A stretch of DNA of 64,000 nucleotides from Clostridiales bacterium (GCA_012839295.1 DUNO01000001.1:310001-374000); one strand, 5' to 3'; shown: positions 16,053 through 25,716, counted from the first letter of the stretch. Notes: generated by a model not told the origin, from the sequence alone. A program made the numbers and translations.

Positions 16053-17510
16053 ATGATTAGACCGAGCAGCAATGAAATCGAGACATTGGCAAAAGACTAC
16101 AGCATTATCCCGATCTGTAAGGAAATCTATGCCGATATCATTACACCCATTACCTTATTGAGGAAGATAGCCCAGATCAGTGACCGGTATTATCTTCTGG
16201 AAAGCGTGGAAGGCGGTGAGAAATGGGGAAGATATTCCTTTCTGGGCTTCAACCCGGTTGTCCATGTGACCTGTAAGAATAAAGAGGTTACCATTGAGGA
16301 CGGCGAAAGACAGGTAATCCGGAGTGATAAGCCCTTCGAGGTATTAAAAAAGCTGCTGGAGGATTATAAAGCTCCAAGGCTGGAGGGGATGCCGCCCTTC
16401 ACCGGCGGACTGGTCGGATATTTCTCCTATGAAATGATCGGTTATGCAGAACCCGTATTAAAGCTTAAGAGCAGCGAATTCAATGATTTTGATTTAATGC
16501 TGTTTGATAAGGTTATCGCCTACGACCATCTGAAGCAAAAGATATGCATTGTGGTTAACATGAGGACGGATAAGGTGCTGGAAAACTACGGCAAGGCGGT
16601 TTCCGACCTTGAAGCTTTAACCCGTTTTATCACGGAGACGGTGCAGTTCCAGAGGCAATACGGCAGCAGTAAGCCCTCCTTTACCTGCAATGTCACCAAG
16701 GAAGAGTATTGCAGGATGGTTGAAAGAACCAAGGAATATATCGTAAACGGGGATATCTTCCAGGCGGTGATTTCAAGGAGGTTTACCACCGAATACAAGG
16801 ATAGCCTGTTAAACGCCTACCGGGTGCTCAGGACTACGAATCCATCCCCTTATATGGTATTTATGCAGAATAAGGATGTGCAGCTGATCAGTACCTCCCC
16901 GGAGACCCTGGTCAGGCTAAAGGAAGGAACCCTCTCCACCTTCCCCATCGCCGGTTCCAGGCCAAGGGGTAAGGATAGGGAAGAGGATATTGCCTTAGAG
17001 GTGGAGCTGCTTGCTGATGAGAAGGAATTATCCGAGCACAATATGCTGGTGGACCTGGGCAGGAATGATCTGGGCAAAATCTCGGAATTTGGAAGCATCA
17101 AGGTTACGGATTATATGAAGATCCAGCGCTATTCCAGGATCATGCACATTACCTCCGAGGTTACCAGTAATCTCCGTCCCGATAAGGATGCACTTGATGC
17201 CATTGAGGCTATCCTTCCGGCAGGAACCTTATCCGGTGCTCCTAAGATCAGAGCCTGCGAGATCATTGAAGAGCAGGAGAAGGCACCCAGGGGAATTTAC
17301 GGCGGGGCAATCGGTTATATTGATTTTACCGGAAATATGGATACCTGTATTGCAATCCGCATGGCGGTCAAGAAGGATAATAAGGTATTTGTCCAGGCCG
17401 GCGGCGGTATCGTGGCGGACAGTATCCCGGAAAAGGAATATGAGGAATCGGAGAATAAGGCGAAAGCCGTAATGGAAGCAATTATGAAGGCAAGCGAGGT
17501 GGAGGAATAA
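16053..17510 (+). CDS. trpE: anthranilate synthase component I
   Basis: A 485-residue chorismate-utilising enzyme that, with TrpG, makes anthranilate from chorismate and glutamine. The N-terminal domain has the LLES motif near residue 48-51 (YLLESVEGG), the classic site of tryptophan feedback inhibition. The C-terminal domain has STSPETLVRL, PIAGSRPRG, the DLGRNDLG segment, LPAGTLSGAPK and YGGAIGYIDF, all expected for the active site. Full length for the family. Translation begins at the ATG after AAGGTGAT. Its stop overlaps trpG's start (TAATG), a sign of translational coupling and equal synthesis of the two subunits. Confidence 0.97.
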   Translation: MIRPSSNEIETLAKDYSIIPICKEIYADIITPITLLRKIAQISDRYYLLESVEGGEKWGRYSFLGFNPVVHVTCKNKEVTIEDGERQVIRSDKPFEVLKKLLEDYKAPRLEGMPPFTGGLVGYFSYEMIGYAEPVLKLKSSEFNDFDLMLFDKVIAYDHLKQKICIVVNMRTDKVLENYGKAVSDLEALTRFITETVQFQRQYGSSKPSFTCNVTKEEYCRMVERTKEYIVNGDIFQAVISRRFTTEYKDSLLNAYRVLRTTNPSPYMVFMQNKDVQLISTSPETLVRLKEGTLSTFPIAGSRPRGKDREEDIALEVELLADEKELSEHNMLVDLGRNDLGKISEFGSIKVTDYMKIQRYSRIMHITSEVTSNLRPDKDALDAIEAILPAGTLSGAPKIRACEIIEEQEKAPRGIYGGAIGYIDFTGNMDTCIAIRMAVKKDNKVFVQAGGGIVADSIPEKEYEESENKAKAVMEAIMKASEVEE

Positions 17511-18085
17511 TGGTATTATTAATCGATAATTATGACAGCTTTTCCTATAATCTGGTGCAATTGGTAGGCAGTATCGGCAGTGATATCAAGGTGGTCCGTA
17601 ACGACGAGCTGACGGTAGAGGAGGTCAAGGCACTTAAGCCCTCCCATATCATCCTTTCTCCCGGTCCCGGCTACCCAAAGGATGCGGGGATCCTGGAAAA
17701 AGTAGTAGCAGAGCTGAAGGGAGAGGTACCGATCCTCGGGGTATGCCTGGGACACCAGGGGATCTGTGAGGTATTTGGTGCAAATATTACCCTGGCGAAA
17801 AAGCTGATGCACGGCAAGCAAAGCAACATCCATATCGCAAACGGTGCCACGATCTTCCATGGACTGCCGCCGATGATACAGGCAGCAAGATACCATTCCC
17901 TGATTGCCGAAAAAAACACCCTTCCTGATGAGCTTTTAGTGATCGCTGAGGATGATGATGGTGAGATTATGGCGGTACAGCATAGAAATTACGAACTCTA
18001 TGGACTGCAGTTCCACCCGGAATCAATCCTGACGCCCCTTGGTGAAAAGATTATAAGGAACTTCTTGAAGATAAGAATTATGTGA
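17510..18085 (+). CDS. trpG: anthranilate synthase component II (glutamine amidotransferase)
   Basis: A 191-residue class I glutamine amidotransferase that supplies ammonia to TrpE. The motif LSPGPGYP, the nucleophile elbow GVCLGHQG (Cys near residue 79) and the QFHPES His-Glu pair complete the triad. The short stand-alone form is normal when not fused to TrpD. It starts at ATG 17510, overlapping the trpE stop by one base. Such subunits sometimes also serve PabB for folate synthesis; no pab genes are in the window. Confidence 0.96.
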   Translation: MVLLIDNYDSFSYNLVQLVGSIGSDIKVVRNDELTVEEVKALKPSHIILSPGPGYPKDAGILEKVVAELKGEVPILGVCLGHQGICEVFGANITLAKKLMHGKQSNIHIANGATIFHGLPPMIQAARYHSLIAEKNTLPDELLVIAEDDDGEIMAVQHRNYELYGLQFHPESILTPLGEKIIRNFLKIRIM

Positions 18086-18158
18086 GGGATAAATGTAGCA
18101 AGCAATGGAACCGGACAAAAAAGAATCAGATGAAAGCAGTAATAGAATGGAGGACACT

Positions 18159-19166
18159 ATGATTCAGCAGGCAATCAAAATGGTTTTAAATAAAGAAGAT
18201 TTAACCCTGGACATGACGAAGGCAGTTATGGATGAGATCATGGGCGGCAATGCGACCAATGCCCAGATCGCTTCCTTCATCACGGCAATCCGCATGAAGG
18301 GTGAAACAATAGATGAGATAACGGCATGTGCCATGAGCATGAGAAACATAGGCCTGAAGCTGCAGCATGAGGGGGATGTACTTGACATTGTCGGCACCGG
18401 CGGGGATGAGGCCTTTACCTTTAATATTTCAACCGTTTCTTCCCTGGTAATCTCAGCAGCAGGAATCCCCGTTGCAAAGCATGGCAACCGCAGCGTATCA
18501 AGCAAATGCGGCAGTGCGGATGTGCTGGAAGCCCTGGGGGTGAAGATCGATGTTCCTGTTGAAAAGAGCGAGAAGATACTAAGGGAAATCGGAATCTGCT
18601 TCCTGTTTGCGCCGATTTACCATTCCTCCATGAGATACGCGGCACCCGTAAGAAAGGAGCTGGGGGTACGAACTATTTTCAATATCCTGGGTCCTCTCTC
18701 CAGCCCGGCGAATGCAACCCTGCAGCTGTTGGGAGTCTATGATGAGAACCTGGTGGAGCCCATGGCCCAGGTGCTTGCCAACCTTGGGGTAAAGAGGGCG
18801 ATGGTAGTCCATGGGCATGATGGCCTGGATGAGGTAACCTTGTGCGCGAAGACCACCGTATGCGAAGTAAATAACGGGCAGGTAAACAGCTTTTTCTTGG
18901 ATCCCCACCAATTTGGCTTTGAGCTGTGTAAGCCGGAGGAGCTGGTAGGAGGTGACCCGGCCTTTAATGCGGAGCTTGCCCTGGGCATCCTAGAGGGGGA
19001 AAAGGGACCGAGGAGGGATATTGTACTATTAAATTCGGCGGTATGCCTTTATATGACCTATAACAATATGACCCTAAGGGAATGCGTCAGAATGGCGGCG
19101 GATATGATTGACAGCGGCAAGGCTCTGGATCAGCTGAATAAATTTATTAAATTATCCAATGAGTAG
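18159..19166 (+). CDS. trpD: anthranilate phosphoribosyltransferase
   Basis: A 335-residue enzyme that transfers phosphoribose from PRPP to anthranilate. The PRPP-binding GTGGDEAFTFNIST (second conserved loop) lies near residue 80 and KHGNRSVSSKCGSADVLEALG near 108-128; the later FAPIYHSSMRYAAPVRKELGVRTIFNILGPL stretch is also characteristic, with the remaining C-terminal domain intact. The frame runs back to an ATG at 18105, but GGAGG at 18149-18153 and the family's usual N-terminus (MIQQAIKMV) favour 18159. It lies about 70 bases after trpG and 15 before trpC. Confidence 0.95.
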   Translation: MIQQAIKMVLNKEDLTLDMTKAVMDEIMGGNATNAQIASFITAIRMKGETIDEITACAMSMRNIGLKLQHEGDVLDIVGTGGDEAFTFNISTVSSLVISAAGIPVAKHGNRSVSSKCGSADVLEALGVKIDVPVEKSEKILREIGICFLFAPIYHSSMRYAAPVRKELGVRTIFNILGPLSSPANATLQLLGVYDENLVEPMAQVLANLGVKRAMVVHGHDGLDEVTLCAKTTVCEVNNGQVNSFFLDPHQFGFELCKPEELVGGDPAFNAELALGILEGEKGPRRDIVLLNSAVCLYMTYNNMTLRECVRMAADMIDSGKALDQLNKFIKLSNE

Positions 19167-19181
19167 GAAAGAGGTTAGCTT

Positions 19182-19982
19182 ATGATACTTGATACAATCG
19201 CAGAATCCACTAAAGCCAGGGTGGCGAAAGCAAAGGAAGGGCTGTCCCTGGAAGGATTAAAAGCACTCCTGTATGAGAATGGCACGGTAAGAAGCTTTAA
19301 CAGCCGCACTGCCTTTGCATTTGAGAGGGCAATTGGCGCACATCCAGGGCAGATGGCATTTATTTGTGAGGTGAAGAAGGCCTCCCCCTCTAAGGGAATG
19401 ATTGCGGAGGATTTTCCCTACTTAGAGATTGGAAAGGAATATGAGGCCGCAGGGGCAACTGCGATCTCCGTACTGACGGAGCCGGAATATTTTAAGGGTG
19501 ATGACCAGTACCTAAAACAAATCAGTGCCGAGGTCCACATACCGGTGCTGCGGAAGGATTTTACTGTGGATGAGTATCAGATTTATGAAGCGAAGGCTAT
19601 CGGGGCGGACGCGGTGCTGCTTATCTGCACGCTTTTGGATACGGAAACCCTGAAGCAATATATCCGGCTATGCAATGAGCTGGGACTGTCTGCCTTAGTG
19701 GAAGCCCATACGGAAAAGGAGGTTTATTCCGCCGTAGCTGCGGGAGCCAGGATCATTGGCGTAAATAACCGTGATCTCCAAACCTTTGAGGTGGACCTAA
19801 ACAATAGCATAAGGCTCAGGGAGCTGGTTCCAAAGGATATCCTCTTTATTGCAGAGAGCGGGATTAAGACGGCACAGGATATAGAACAGCTGAGGAAAGC
19901 AGGTGTCAATGGGGTGCTGGTTGGGGAAACATTGATGAGAAGCCCTAAGAAAAAAGAGCTGTTAAGGGAGCTTAGGGGATAG
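19182..19982 (+). CDS. trpC: indole-3-glycerol phosphate synthase
   Basis: A 266-residue TIM-barrel enzyme that closes the indole ring from CdRP. Typical segments are FICEVKKASPSKG with catalytic Lys near residue 66-70, the VLTEPEYFKG strand, LRKDFTVDEYQIYEA, LLICTLL, ALVEAHTEKEV with the catalytic Glu, IGVNNRDL and FIAESGI. Length is normal and there is no TrpF fusion. The ATG follows GAAAGAGG. A 140-base gap with no recognised signal separates it from trpF, the only sizeable gap in the operon. Confidence 0.96.
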   Translation: MILDTIAESTKARVAKAKEGLSLEGLKALLYENGTVRSFNSRTAFAFERAIGAHPGQMAFICEVKKASPSKGMIAEDFPYLEIGKEYEAAGATAISVLTEPEYFKGDDQYLKQISAEVHIPVLRKDFTVDEYQIYEAKAIGADAVLLICTLLDTETLKQYIRLCNELGLSALVEAHTEKEVYSAVAAGARIIGVNNRDLQTFEVDLNNSIRLRELVPKDILFIAESGIKTAQDIEQLRKAGVNGVLVGETLMRSPKKKELLRELRG

Positions 19983-20122
19983 GAAAGATAGGAAGTATGA
20001 AGACCTGACAGCAGTTGATATGTAATGCAGAAACCAATATCATATAGAAATCAACATGTAGTATAACGGTAGAAGAGATGCAGTATGGATAATACAAAAA
20101 ATAATTTGGTGGGAGGTGGATC

Positions 20123-20737
20123 ATGGCGAAAATAAAAATCTGCGGCCTCTCAAGACCCATTGATATCGATATGGCAAATGAAGCGCACCCGGACTATATT
20201 GGATTTGTATTTGCGGGGAGCAGGAGACAGGTCAGCGAAGAGAAGGCTTTGGAGCTAAAGCAAAGACTTCGCCCGGAAATTCCGGCGGTTGGAGTATTTG
20301 TCAATGAGGAGCCAGGGACAATCATACGTCTTTGCCAGGCAGGGATCATAGACCTGGTCCAGCTGCATGGGGATGAGGATGAGGCTTATTTGCTGGAGCT
20401 TAGGAAGCAGATAGCAAAGCCCGTCATTAAGGCAATCAGGGTAAGGACGGGGGAAGACATTGAACGGGCAAAGGCAATGTCCTGCGATTTCCTTCTCCTG
20501 GATGCCTACAGGGAAGAGGAATACGGCGGGAGCGGGATAAGCTTTGACTGGTCCGTAATCAAGGGTATGACAAAGCCCTTCTTCCTTGCAGGAGGCATCA
20601 ATATAGGAAATGTTAATCAGGCCATCACCTTAACGGAGCCTTACTGCATTGATATAAGCAGCGGGGTGGAAACTGACGGGCATAAGGATGGGGAAAAGAT
20701 AAGGAAGATCATAGAGAAAGTTAGGAGTGTGAGATAA
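20123..20737 (+). CDS. trpF: phosphoribosylanthranilate isomerase
   Basis: A 204-residue TIM-barrel enzyme that isomerises PRA to Cd[13 protein letters not shown] carries the general-base Cys near residue 7, VQLHGDED is the conserved central strand, [15 protein letters not shown] holds the catalytic Asp, and [11 protein letters not shown] and DISSGVET complete the phosphate site. GGGAGGTGG precedes the ATG. The stop overlaps the trpB start (ATAATG), again pointing to coupling. Confidence 0.95.
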   Translation: MAKIKICGLSRPIDIDMANEAHPDYIGFVFAGSRRQVSEEKALELKQRLRPEIPAVGVFVNEEPGTIIRLCQAGIIDLVQLHGDEDEAYLLELRKQIAKPVIKAIRVRTGEDIERAKAMSCDFLLLDAYREEEYGGSGISFDWSVIKGMTKPFFLAGGINIGNVNQAITLTEPYCIDISSGVETDGHKDGEKIRKIIEKVRSVR

Positions 20738-21921
20738 TGTCAAAAGGAAGGTTCGGAATTCATGGGGGACAGTTCATCCCGGAAACCTTGATGAACGCGG
20801 TAATCGAATTGGAGGAAGCATATCTTCATTATAAGGAAGATGAGGAATTCTGCAAGGAATTGGAGGATCTGCTGAATAATTATGCAGGACGGCCCTCGTT
20901 GCTATATTATGCGGAAAAAATGACAAAGGACCTGGGCGGGGCAAAGATCTACCTCAAGAGGGAGGATTTGAACCATACAGGCTCCCATAAGATCAATAAT
21001 GTCCTTGGACAGGTATTATTGGCTAAGAAAATGGGAAAAAAGAGGGTCATTGCAGAGACAGGGGCAGGCCAGCACGGTGTTGCAACAGCGACAGCGGCAG
21101 CCTTATTAGGCTTGGAATGTGAGGTCTTCATGGGAAAAGAGGATACGGACCGCCAGGCATTAAACGTATTCCGTATGGAGCTGCTGGGGGCAAAGGTCCA
21201 TGCCGTTACCTCCGGTACAATGACCTTGAAGGATGCAGTCAATGAAACCCTGCGGGAATGGACAAAGCGGGTTGAGGATACCCACTATGTGCTGGGCTCC
21301 GTAATGGGACCCCATCCGTTCCCGATGATGGTCCGTGATTTCCAGAGCGTGATCGGAAAGGAAGTAAAGGAGCAGCTGCTGGCAAAGGAAGGGAAATTGC
21401 CGGATGCCGTAGTCGCCTGCGTAGGCGGCGGCAGCAATGCAATGGGAATCTTCTATGATTTTATCGGGGACGGGCAGGTGCGCCTGATCGGCTGTGAGGC
21501 CGCCGGGCTTGGCGTTGATACGGACAAAACGGCTGCAACTATATCCACTGGCACACTTGGTATTTTCCATGGCATGAAATCCTACTTCTGCCAGGATGAA
21601 TACGGACAAATTATGCCCGTATATTCCATTTCTGCCGGGCTGGACTATCCGGGGATCGGACCGGAGCATGCCTACCTCCATGATATAAAGCGTGCAGAAT
21701 ATGTGGCGGTTACGGATCAGGAGGCGGTGGAGGCCTTTGAATACCTCTCCAGGATGGAGGGAATCATTCCTGCCATCGAAAGTGCCCATGCAGTTGCTTA
21801 TGCAAAAAAGCTGGCACCCACGATGGACAGGGATCAGATCCTGGTAATAAACTTATCCGGCCGTGGTGATAAGGACGTGGCGGCGATTGCAAGATACAGG
21901 GGGGTACAGATCTATGAATAG
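20737..21921 (+). CDS. trpB: tryptophan synthase beta chain
   Basis: A 394-residue PLP enzyme that condenses indole with serine. The PLP lysine is Lys85 in NHTGSHKIN; the catalytic Glu is in AETGAGQHG (about residue 106), and the phosphate cradle is VGGGSNAMG. The MxGPHPFP and [10 protein letters not shown] segments show it is the standard TrpB1 type that pairs with TrpA, not TrpB2. The start ATG overlaps the trpF stop. The end overlaps the trpA start by eight bases (ATGAATAG). Confidence 0.97.
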   Translation: MSKGRFGIHGGQFIPETLMNAVIELEEAYLHYKEDEEFCKELEDLLNNYAGRPSLLYYAEKMTKDLGGAKIYLKREDLNHTGSHKINNVLGQVLLAKKMGKKRVIAETGAGQHGVATATAAALLGLECEVFMGKEDTDRQALNVFRMELLGAKVHAVTSGTMTLKDAVNETLREWTKRVEDTHYVLGSVMGPHPFPMMVRDFQSVIGKEVKEQLLAKEGKLPDAVVACVGGGSNAMGIFYDFIGDGQVRLIGCEAAGLGVDTDKTAATISTGTLGIFHGMKSYFCQDEYGQIMPVYSISAGLDYPGIGPEHAYLHDIKRAEYVAVTDQEAVEAFEYLSRMEGIIPAIESAHAVAYAKKLAPTMDRDQILVINLSGRGDKDVAAIARYRGVQIYE

Positions 21922-22681
21922 AATCGAAGCAGCATTTCAGAATAAAAAGGCGTTCATCCCTTTTATTACGGCGGGGGATCCCAGTCTTGAGGTAACGCAG
22001 GAGCTGGTCATCCGTATGGCAGAAGCGGGAGCGGATATCATTGAGCTTGGCATCCCCTTCTCTGATCCGGTTGCGGAAGGGTCTGTGATCCAGGATGCGG
22101 ATTACCGTGCCCTGTCCGGCGGTGTAACAACGGACAAAATCTTTGACATGGTTACCAGAATCAGAAAGGTAAGCAATGTCCCCCTGGTATTCATGACCTA
22201 TGCAAACCCGGTTTATACCTATGGCACGGACCACTTTATGGATAACTGCAAAAAAGCCGGGATTGACGGCATCATTGTACCTGATGTACCCTATGATGAA
22301 AAAACCGAATTACAACCCTATTGTGAGAAATACGGAATCACCCTAATCTCCATGATCGCCCCGACCTCCAGGGAGAGAATACATAGGATAGCAAAAGAAG
22401 CAGAAGGCTTCCTTTACTGCGTATCCTCCATGGGAGTAACCGGCACCCGAAATGAAATCGGCAGCGCAGCAGAGGATATGATCCGCCAGGTGAAGGAAGT
22501 AAAGGACATTCCCTGTGCCATAGGCTTTGGTATCTCGACCCCGGAGCAGGCCAAAAGGATGTCCGGCTTTTCCGACGGAGTTATCGTAGGCAGCGCCATA
22601 GTGAAAATCATTGCAGGCTACGGAAAGGATTGTATTCCCCATGTAGTGGAATTTGTGCGGGGCATGAAGGAGACAATGTAG
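21914..22681 (+). CDS. trpA: tryptophan synthase alpha chain
   Basis: A 255-residue TIM-barrel subunit that releases indole from indole-3-glycerol phosphate and passes it to TrpB. Catalytic Glu44 is in [11 protein letters not shown] and Asp51 follows; [27 protein letters not shown] and CAIGFGIST complete the expected pattern. A longer frame starts at 21863 inside trpB, but the ATG at 21914, overlapping the trpB stop and preceded by AGGGGGG, gives the normal N-terminus. Last gene of the trp operon. Confidence 0.96.
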   Translation: MNRIEAAFQNKKAFIPFITAGDPSLEVTQELVIRMAEAGADIIELGIPFSDPVAEGSVIQDADYRALSGGVTTDKIFDMVTRIRKVSNVPLVFMTYANPVYTYGTDHFMDNCKKAGIDGIIVPDVPYDEKTELQPYCEKYGITLISMIAPTSRERIHRIAKEAEGFLYCVSSMGVTGTRNEIGSAAEDMIRQVKEVKDIPCAIGFGISTPEQAKRMSGFSDGVIVGSAIVKIIAGYGKDCIPHVVEFVRGMKETM

Positions 22682-22703
22682 GGAATAGGGGAAGCCTATT
22701 CCC
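22681..22703. terminator. hairpin at the end of the trp operon
   Basis: Perfect nine-base arms GGGAATAGG (22681-22689) and CCTATTCCC (22695-22703) start within the trpA stop codon region. No T-run follows on either strand, so it may stabilise or process the transcript rather than terminate it. The decayed permease ending here from the other strand shares the hairpin. Confidence 0.35.
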
Positions 22704-23343
22704 ATCTAAAAAAGCGGAGGGAAATAGTGATGCATATCACTGCAACCACAAGCATCACAATCACCGGAAGGAAGACACCGTCTATTGGCAGGCTGAGTGA
22801 AGTGGCTTTGAGAAGCTTTATGCCTTGTGTCAATGGCAATATATTCACTGTTTTTTGAAGTGCAACGGGCATTACTTCGTAAGGCAGGGTAGCGCCCGAA
22901 AAAATAAGCATTGGAAAATATAGCAGGCTGGCGGCAGCACTTGCTATTTTCATGTTTGGCGCAATTCCTCCCACCAGCAGCCCAATGCTGAACATTGACA
23001 GCATAACCAATAAGTATGCTGCCAGGAATTGAGGCCATGAGCCGTGCAGCCGGTAGCCAAAAAATATTGCCCCTGCCATGTAAACAAGAATAAGTGAAGC
23101 AATGGAATAAAGCGCATAAATGACAACCTGTACCGCCAGGATAAGGGCAGGACTGGTGGGTGTTACCTGGAACCGTTTTAATATCCTTCGGCTTCGATAG
23201 TCGGATACGACTAAAGGAAGCCCCATGACACCTCCGGCACAAATGGCAATCGTTGATACCGCACCGAAGGATTGCTCCAAAAAGGTATGTGTCCTCAAAT
23301 TTTTCATAAGGGCTACTTGCCATCGCTTCTTGTACTGTGCCAT
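22696..23343 (-). pseudogene. truncated ABC-2-type transporter permease
   Basis: The frame encodes 215 residues, of which about residues 27-215 match an ABC-2 permease: GGVMGLPLVVSDYRSRRILKR (the amphipathic coupling segment) followed by four to five hydrophobic helices, with LIFSGATLPYEVMP before the last. The usual first helix and its following loop are missing. The N-terminal 20 or so residues derive from sequence that, in another frame, encodes the end of the partner ATPase. It is therefore a 5'-deleted remnant, probably of a multidrug-type exporter, and not likely functional. Confidence 0.75.
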
Positions 23344-23526
23344 AAAAGGAGCATTTTCCTTTTTTCAAAATCATAAGTAGTTAGCTTCCTGAAATTGGAC
23401 GCCAACCCTATCAAAGAATTTTTTTCGCTCCTTCTGCGGATCCATTCCCAAAATGGACACTGTTCCGCCATCTTGTTTCTTTGTTCCTAAAACGCACTCA
23501 ATTGTGGTGCTTTTACCCGCGCCATT
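23282..23526 (-). pseudogene. ABC transporter ATPase remnant with internal deletion
   Basis: Reading down the minus strand from 23526, one frame gives the Walker A motif NGAGKSTTIECVLG and continues to the Q-loop segment (VGVQFQEANY). It then jumps directly, with a TGA, into sequence encoding an ATPase C-terminus (ILKKGKCSFYGTVQEA, then PYEKFEDTYLF). The signature motif, Walker B and H-loop are missing. It lies between a MerR fragment and the truncated permease, so the three are remains of one regulator-transporter operon. Confidence 0.7.
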
Positions 23527-23629
23527 TGCGCTCTGGCTTGGGAATCAGTTCCAGCTCTTCATAAAGCCGTACTGTGTTTGGATGGATTCCAAAACGATGT
23601 GCAATTTCCGAGGTCTTGTAAGTATTCAT
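23527..23629 (-). pseudogene. MerR-family regulator fragment
   Basis: From ATG at 23629 (minus strand) the frame encodes about 34 residues of a MerR winged-helix domain: MNTYKTSEIAHRFGIHPNTV followed by RLYEELELIPKPER. It then runs straight into the ABC ATPase Walker A region in another frame. The rest of the regulator has been deleted. MerR genes of this sort commonly control adjacent drug exporters. Confidence 0.7.
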
Positions 23630-23754
23630 TTTATCACCACCATTTTTTACACCATAATATCACCATATTGAAGTCTGGTGTTATAGTGGAGGGTTCTAAT
23701 GATATGAACCAATCAGATAGTAAAGACACAGGGAGTCATTGGGGGTTACCAGCA

Positions 23755-24225
23755 CTACTGTAACAGTATAAAACCATTATTGTCCGCTTCTGTGGCTGTG
23801 GTCTCAACCATTGCTCCCGGAGTCAGATCCCTTCGTTCCCCAGTGCTGATTTCAGCAATTAGCTGATACACTCCGTCGGAGACCGGAGTAAATGAAATAT
23901 CCTGATATGGCTCGTAATCAGATAGCTTAATTACTTCATTATTTTCTAAATTAACCGCACAGATAATCGCCGTCTCATCCTCCAAGCCTAGATCAAGCTG
24001 GGAAATAGTGAGCTTAGAATTAGAGGAAAGCCTGATCCCTGTACCATAATCGCGATACACCAAATCATTCTGAATGTCTGAATAATCATCAACGGAGCCC
24101 GTAACGGAGACTATCCCATCCACAGTGGACACCTGGTCCAAATCGCCCCCCTTACGCTGGCAGCCAACGGGCAATAAAATAAAAATAAATAAGAAAAATG
24201 TAAGCAGCTTTTTCACTTGTATCAT
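23755..24225 (-). CDS. putative lipoprotein
   Basis: A 156-residue exported protein. From ATG 24225 (ribosome site AAGGGGGA) it has a basic start, a hydrophobic stretch and LLPVGC at about residues 16-21, a usable though imperfect lipobox (Pro at -3). The mature part is acidic, mostly short strands (VDGIVSVTGSVDD, YGTGIRLSS, VYQLIAEISTG), like a small beta-rich domain. No family was recognised. The frame extends further upstream to 24354, but that N-terminus has no ribosome site and would bury the signal peptide. Confidence 0.65.
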   Translation of the reverse strand: MIQVKKLLTFFLFIFILLPVGCQRKGGDLDQVSTVDGIVSVTGSVDDYSDIQNDLVYRDYGTGIRLSSNSKLTISQLDLGLEDETAIICAVNLENNEVIKLSDYEPYQDISFTPVSDGVYQLIAEISTGERRDLTPGAMVETTATEADNNGFILLQ

Positions 24226-24354
24226 TCCCCCTTCTATAAAAAACCTATATAAACAAAACCCATATAACAAAACCATATTCCTTCGTATATTTTGACTATC
24301 ATTCCTTAATGCTATTATATAGCAATACCAGGAAATAATCCATGCAAAATTCAA

Positions 24355-24647
24355 ATTAGAAATTTGTGGTTTTAGATAAAGAGATTTTTATCATCCCTCA
24401 AGCACTTCGATTTTGAGCAGTCAATTGAAAAAGTAATTTCCACATTGTACGATTTTGAGAGTTTATAAAGTTATATGGAAATATGAATAACAATCTGGTA
24501 TAATTTTTTTGTTAAAGTTGATATGTTTAGTTAATATATTTTAGAGGTGCGATTGTACGGAATATACTTCCGATAAATGCTGCCACTTAAAATTTAAATA
24601 TCTGCTTTTTGTACTATTTTATATAATAACAGGAGGATGGGAAAAGT
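24355..24647. other. AT-rich intergenic region
   Basis: About 290 bases between the divergent lipoprotein and PNPOx-like genes. It should hold both promoters, but no hexamer pair was convincing. No gene or structured RNA was seen. ACAGGAGG near 24629-24636 is the ribosome site of the next gene. Confidence 0.45.
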
Positions 24648-25091
24648 ATGGATAAAGAAGATATTATAAAAGCACAGGAAATTATGGCCGAGCGGTTTGG
24701 CCATGATAGCCTTATTTCAGTTGCAACCGCAAATGAAGAAATTCCTCATGTTCGCATTGTCAACAGTTATTATGAAAATGGGAGTTTTTACACAGTTACA
24801 TACGCTCTTTCCAATAAAATGAAACAGATAACAAAGAACTCCAAAGTCGCTGTATGTGGAGAATGGTTTACTGCCCACGGTATCGGTGAAAATATCGGAC
24901 ACCCATGCGATGAACGCAATTCTGAACTTGCCGCAAAGCTAAGAGAAGTTTTTTCCCAATGGTATTACAATGGACATACGGATGAAAGCGACCCCAACAC
25001 ATGTATTCTCCGTATTCGTCTTACAGACGGGATACTTTTTAATCACGGAACGAGATATGATATAGATTTTACTGCTGATAGAACAAAATAA
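24648..25091 (+). CDS. pyridoxamine 5'-phosphate oxidase-like flavin-binding protein
   Basis: A 147-residue split-barrel protein of the PNPOx-like superfamily. The pattern LISVATANEEIPHVRIVNSYYE, then GSFYTVTYALSNKMKQI, and KVAVCGEWFTAHGIGENIG is typical of FMN- or F420-type small reductases in Firmicutes. It lacks the C-terminal dimerisation domain of true PdxH, so a general flavin reductase or detoxification role is likelier than vitamin B6 synthesis. AGGAGG stands before the ATG. Confidence 0.82.
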   Translation: MDKEDIIKAQEIMAERFGHDSLISVATANEEIPHVRIVNSYYENGSFYTVTYALSNKMKQITKNSKVAVCGEWFTAHGIGENIGHPCDERNSELAAKLREVFSQWYYNGHTDESDPNTCILRIRLTDGILFNHGTRYDIDFTADRTK

Positions 25092-25165
25092 GCGTACAAA
25101 CTGATAAATTCCAATTTTGGTTTGTTGACTCAGCAACAAGGCCCTTGTTAGGTTTGCATTGAATT

Positions 25166-25567
25166 ATGTCGAAATTAAAAGTGAGGTGTGTAAATTTGTG
25201 TAATTGGGAAAATGTAACCGAATTTTTTTCGGAAGATGAAAGACATTATAAGAATACTTATCTAGAAATGAATGAAGTATATAATGGAAAAATCGAAGTG
25301 AGCTTATTTTCTTCAAAAGAGGGATTATATGAAATATACTTTTCATATGGCAGATTATATGGAATTATTTATGTAGATGCAGAAAAGGCTGAATCAAAAC
25401 GTGAAGAAGTAAAAAACGAACTTGCACAAGAATATCAGAAACATGAGGAACCAACAAGTGAATTTGTGAATGTATTTTGTGAAAAACATAAAGTGAGTTT
25501 ACCAAATGACTTATCCCGACAAGACGGAAGCTATCCTATACATAGCGGGCAACGGTGTGCAGAATGA
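25166..25567 (+). CDS. hypothetical protein, possibly with a foreign C-terminus
   Basis: The frame encodes 133 residues. The first 110 form a plausible small alpha/beta protein rich in Glu, Lys and Tyr (NVTEFFSEDERHYKNTYLEM; EGLYEIYFSYGRLYGIIY). From about residue 118 (RQDGSYPIHSGQRCAE) the sequence lies in the region where a GNAT fragment begins in another frame, so the original C-terminus may have been lost at that junction. There is no good ribosome site before the ATG at 25166. No family was recognised. Confidence 0.45.
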   Translation: MSKLKVRCVNLCNWENVTEFFSEDERHYKNTYLEMNEVYNGKIEVSLFSSKEGLYEIYFSYGRLYGIIYVDAEKAESKREEVKNELAQEYQKHEEPTSEFVNVFCEKHKVSLPNDLSRQDGSYPIHSGQRCAE

Positions 25568-25716
25568 CCGTGAATGGAGCCATAGAAAAATTGAAGGCTG
25601 CAAATGCAACGGAGATTATGCTTCAGGTTGCCGCTGAGAACGTGACAGCTCTCAATTTATACAAGTCCTGCGGATTCCGTGAAACGTCGGTAATGGACTA
25701 TTTTGAGTTGGAATGA
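25564..25716 (+). pseudogene. C-terminal fragment of a GNAT acetyltransferase
   Basis: A 50-codon frame encodes the end of a GNAT fold: an alpha helix (AIEKLKAANATEI), then MLQVAAENVTALNLYKSCGF with the characteristic Asn-x-x-Ala-x-x-Leu-Tyr-x-x-x-Gly-Phe, and a last strand. The acetyl-CoA-binding loop and N-terminal half are missing, and it overlaps the previous frame's end by four bases. This is the remainder of a deleted gene. Confidence 0.65.
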
